Shown here: piece by piece, positions 44,602-47,500 of the stretch | Layout of the letters: the number at the start of each line of letters is the position of its first letter | Position numbering within the stretch: position 1 is the stretch's first letter | Source of the DNA: Glandiceps talaboti | Lineage: Eukaryota; Hemichordata; Enteropneusta; Spengelidae | Reading direction: 5' to 3' | Assembly (NCBI RefSeq): GCF_964340395.1 | Contig: NC_135549.1 | Span: 2,265,001 to 2,312,500, forward strand | DNA length: 47,500 nt | Program-made: the position numbers and the translations under genes | The notes under the pieces: generated by a model | What the model was told of the DNA's origin: nothing | Databases searched by the model: none | What the model saw: the letters and a program-made list of their open reading frames with translations, nothing else

Positions 44602-45837
44602 TACGACAATGATAAAAAACTACCAGTCGTAGTTTTTATCTGAATAACAAGAATCATATATCCATGTACATCCGAGAGACACGTGATTATTATGAGGTAT
44701 GCATAACACTATCCGTTTCATGTAAGTGTTCACCGGCTCTGTTTGATACAACCACGGACAAACTAAAAAGATACTGCACAAACTACACTTTAAAGAGCAA
44801 GATTTATGAATATGGTTTCTTGTTACATTTTGACTAAACGAAATGAACTAATGAGCCACCATGCAGACATTATAGACATACATCAAAACATGGCGCCTAC
44901 GTGTCTGTATCCAGTTGCAGTGCATTGAGTTCATTCAGACTAAACATAGCAAAAAACTGCGATATTTTATGTTAAAATGTAGCATGTGGAGCGCGGTTGT
45001 ATCAAATAGAGCCAATGAACACTAACGTGAAACGGGTTGTACACAGCGCCATCTATAGTATTACAATACTGACGTTTTGCAGACGAACGTGCTCAGCCTA
45101 TCACAGTAGGTGAAGAAATACAATTCTGTGTTTCCGATAACATGACCTCAAATATAGTGTAGGTAGGTCGGGAATTTATTTCATTTTTATTTATTGTATT
45201 TTTTTTTAATTTTAATTTTTTTTTTAAATATTGCTTCGACCTAAAAACAAACAAAACGTCTGTCAGAATACCCCTTCTGTGATAGTTTGATGAAATTATG
45301 TAAAGACATCACTATGGAAAGAAAACAGACGTGCATGAAGGTCAAGAAGACAAGAATTTCTTAACCTTTTGTTTTAAAATGTTTAAAAAATGTTTAGGGT
45401 TGGAGGCTTTATCTCGGATTGGTCGGGTTTATCTGAAACACGCCATTTCTTTTTATTTGGCCTTATGTTATTTGTCTTGCCTTAATCTAACATTCTCATA
45501 AACTGGCAATAATTGTGATGGTATTTCTAAGGATAAAAAAGAGGACGTTTTTATATGACTTCACTCACTACCAAATGATACCCGTTTCCAGTCACCAAGG
45601 CGCCTGCTACCGTAAGAGTGATGAATCGTTTTGGTGGCCCTAGTCAGTAACAAAATGTAATAATATGTGCATCATAGATAATACACACAACCACAGACAA
45701 TGAAAAGGTAAACAAACAACGTTTTAAATCACGAAAATCTGAGATTACTACATTGTAAATATTTTAATACTAAGAGGATTGTAAACTGAGAGTCTGGTTT
45801 TATTTTTAGAATTTTTTTTTTTTATTTATCGAATTCA
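44602..45837. other. Intergenic sequence with no recognised feature
   Basis: AT-rich DNA with T and A runs near 45195-45230. No supported gene on either strand. Confidence 0.5.
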
Positions 45838-45838
45838 T

Positions 45839-45901
<63 letters not shown>

Positions 45902-46160
45902 CTTTATTTGTCCAAATAAATTCGGAAACTTGTTGAATGGTCGCCGCAGAGCAGCGCCCTAGTGCCCTAGTGTTGAAGAAGCAGGAGGAAACCGGAGTGC
46001 CCGGGAAAACCTGCGTTGTTCGGCAGGGTCAAACTGAGCATCACCCTGCAGACCTAGTTAAATTTTAAATCAAACCCAGCCAACACCAGGCGGGTTCGAA
46101 CCCAGACTGCAGAGGTAAGAGGCGTACGAGCTAACCGCTCGGCCACCGACAACCCGTCGT
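45838..46160 (-). mobile_element. tRNA-derived SINE with (ATT)n tail
   Basis: On the - strand the 5' end carries pol III boxes: A box TGGCCGAGCGGTTAGC (46130-46146) and B box GGGTTCGAACCC (46092-46103), as in tRNA-Leu/Ser. A body follows with CGGGCACTCCGGTTTCCTCC, then GGACAAATAAAG and a tail of about 20 ATT triplets (45838-45900). The CTCCGGTTTCCTCC block recalls conserved central domains shared by many invertebrate SINEs. It is not a functional tRNA gene because the 3' half of the cloverleaf is replaced by SINE body. Confidence 0.8.
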
Positions 46161-47396
46161 ATTACGTTATATGACCATATATACTTACAAGAGCTGTCCC
46201 AGTCGTTAGACAGTGTTAAGTACAGATGGAGTAATAATATTAATATGAAAGCAAATTTACCTGTCGAGAGGCATTGTTCGGACGCATTTTCACACTGGTT
46301 CCACCGCGGTTGAATAAATATTCGTATCTTAGAGAGTAAGTGTAATACTTTAAAGTATTCCTGTATGTTTCAGAGTATCAAATACAATACCGGTTACTTA
46401 GAGGGCTTTTCCATACGTTTTCAATGTCGGCGAGGGCATACTCTTTAGTCGTCACACTGTTACTGGGTATCATTTATTCAAAAGCATGGAAACTATTGTT
46501 TATAGTTTATACGATATCTTCAGGAATGTAATAACTAATAGTAAACTCATTATAATGTTAGTATGTAAGTGATAATTATTTGTCACAGAAGCTAAACTTG
46601 TGTACGAGCCTAGACCTCCCAAGCAGTTGAAAGTTATTCGTCCGTGGTGGCACGGGCAAAAATAAGACTTTTCACTAAGTGTAATAATGGTACATAATAT
46701 GTATATTTCATCATATGATAGAATTGCTTAATTTTCCTTTAAAGTATTCCTGTATGTTTCATCAGCCACCAGGGAGGAGTTGAATTCTTTAGTTTTGCCT
46801 TCTCACTGTATATATGCTTACTGCCACAGTCTGTTGATGTTTTGTAGCGTATAGGCTATCGTGTGCAATAACAGCCACATGCGTTATTGGAGTTTAAATC
46901 CATGTACGAGGCTGTGATTATGAATATGTTAAAATGTTCCTCGACAGAGGCTGCTGTCACGTGGTATATTACGTAGCTCTTACTATTACTACATAAATTG
47001 TGACTTAATGTAATAACATAATTATTGTATCTGCCAATATAATAGGGGATTCTACATTGTATTTGCAAGATGGCATCACTACATATTTACAGTGCACATC
47101 ACACGAATGCATTCTATCATTCTTTGTTTATACAGTATTAGAATAGTGATACATTATAAAATAAACCACGTGATATTATCATTACACGTTCAATATAATT
47201 CATAAGATAGTAGAAATCTATTCTGTAACAAGAGTATACATCTATATTGGTGTGAAGGGTCATCATTGTTGTACAATCCTAAGGGGGAAATAGTGACCAC
47301 TACTACATAATAGGGGACTACTTGTCCGAAACTAGTAGGAGGTAAGGGTAACTTTTTTCTACTTTGTGATTACAGAAGTTGGCGACGCTCCCATAG
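46161..47396. other. Right-edge intergenic sequence
   Basis: No supported gene. A short phrase TTAAAGTATTCCTGTATGTTTCA occurs in part twice (about 46350 and 46740), otherwise nothing is recognised. Confidence 0.5.
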
Positions 47397-47499
<103 letters not shown>

Positions 47500-47500
47500 T

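Noticed and set aside
46085-46160. tRNA-Leu or tRNA-Ser gene
   Set aside because: A and B boxes are present, but the sequence does not close a cloverleaf and continues into SINE body with an ATT tail.

Overview
The window reads as nuclear DNA of a non-vertebrate animal, probably a marine invertebrate. It is AT-rich. Its genes are split by GT-AG introns. It carries CR1/L2-like LINE remnants, a tRNA-derived SINE, a Polinton/Maverick remnant, DNA transposons and many microsatellites. A spongin-type short-chain collagen gene points to a lophotrochozoan, cnidarian or invertebrate deuterostome. I cannot name the species.

Three spliced host genes close in frame. (1) A TRPC-like cation channel lies on the + strand (17178-30873, nine coding exons, 605 aa). 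(2) A membrane-anchored short-chain collagen C4-like protein lies on the - strand (32273-37543, five exons, 397 aa). (3) An ABHD14-type alpha/beta hydrolase lies on the + strand (39626-43081, three exons, 307 aa). The channel and collagen genes converge; the collagen and hydrolase genes diverge across about 2.1 kb. A second, inverted copy of TRPC exon 2 lies at 712-862 on the - strand, so the left edge clips a divergently oriented paralog.

Left part (1.3-8.6 kb): a broken CR1/L2-like LINE on the - strand is split by a 4.43-kb TTAA-flanked DNA element with about 19-bp terminal inverted repeats. Two copies of a pearl/Helentron-like element are nested here, one in the LINE 3' region and one in the TTAA element. 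Each has about five core repeats of 146-147 bp, a CAGA microsatellite and a 3' hairpin.

Middle (10.5-15.2 kb): a decayed, internally deleted Polinton/Maverick. It keeps a zinc-finger gene, a gene with a motif resembling the two-cysteine-adaptor domain (broken by TGA), an N-terminal and a C-terminal piece of protein-primed DNA polymerase B joined by a deletion, and a run of very small genes, several preceded by a similar AT-rich box.

The most striking feature is in TRPC intron 6 (22.9-28.3 kb). A 46-bp minisatellite of about 118 units was born from the exon 6/intron 6 boundary, so each unit carries the last 30 exon bases plus a splice-donor sequence. A roughly 105-bp inverted copy of the array sits beyond exon 7, just before exon 8.

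Right part (43-47.5 kb): intergenic DNA with a 51-bp triplication, a SINE and a long CA repeat running off the window.
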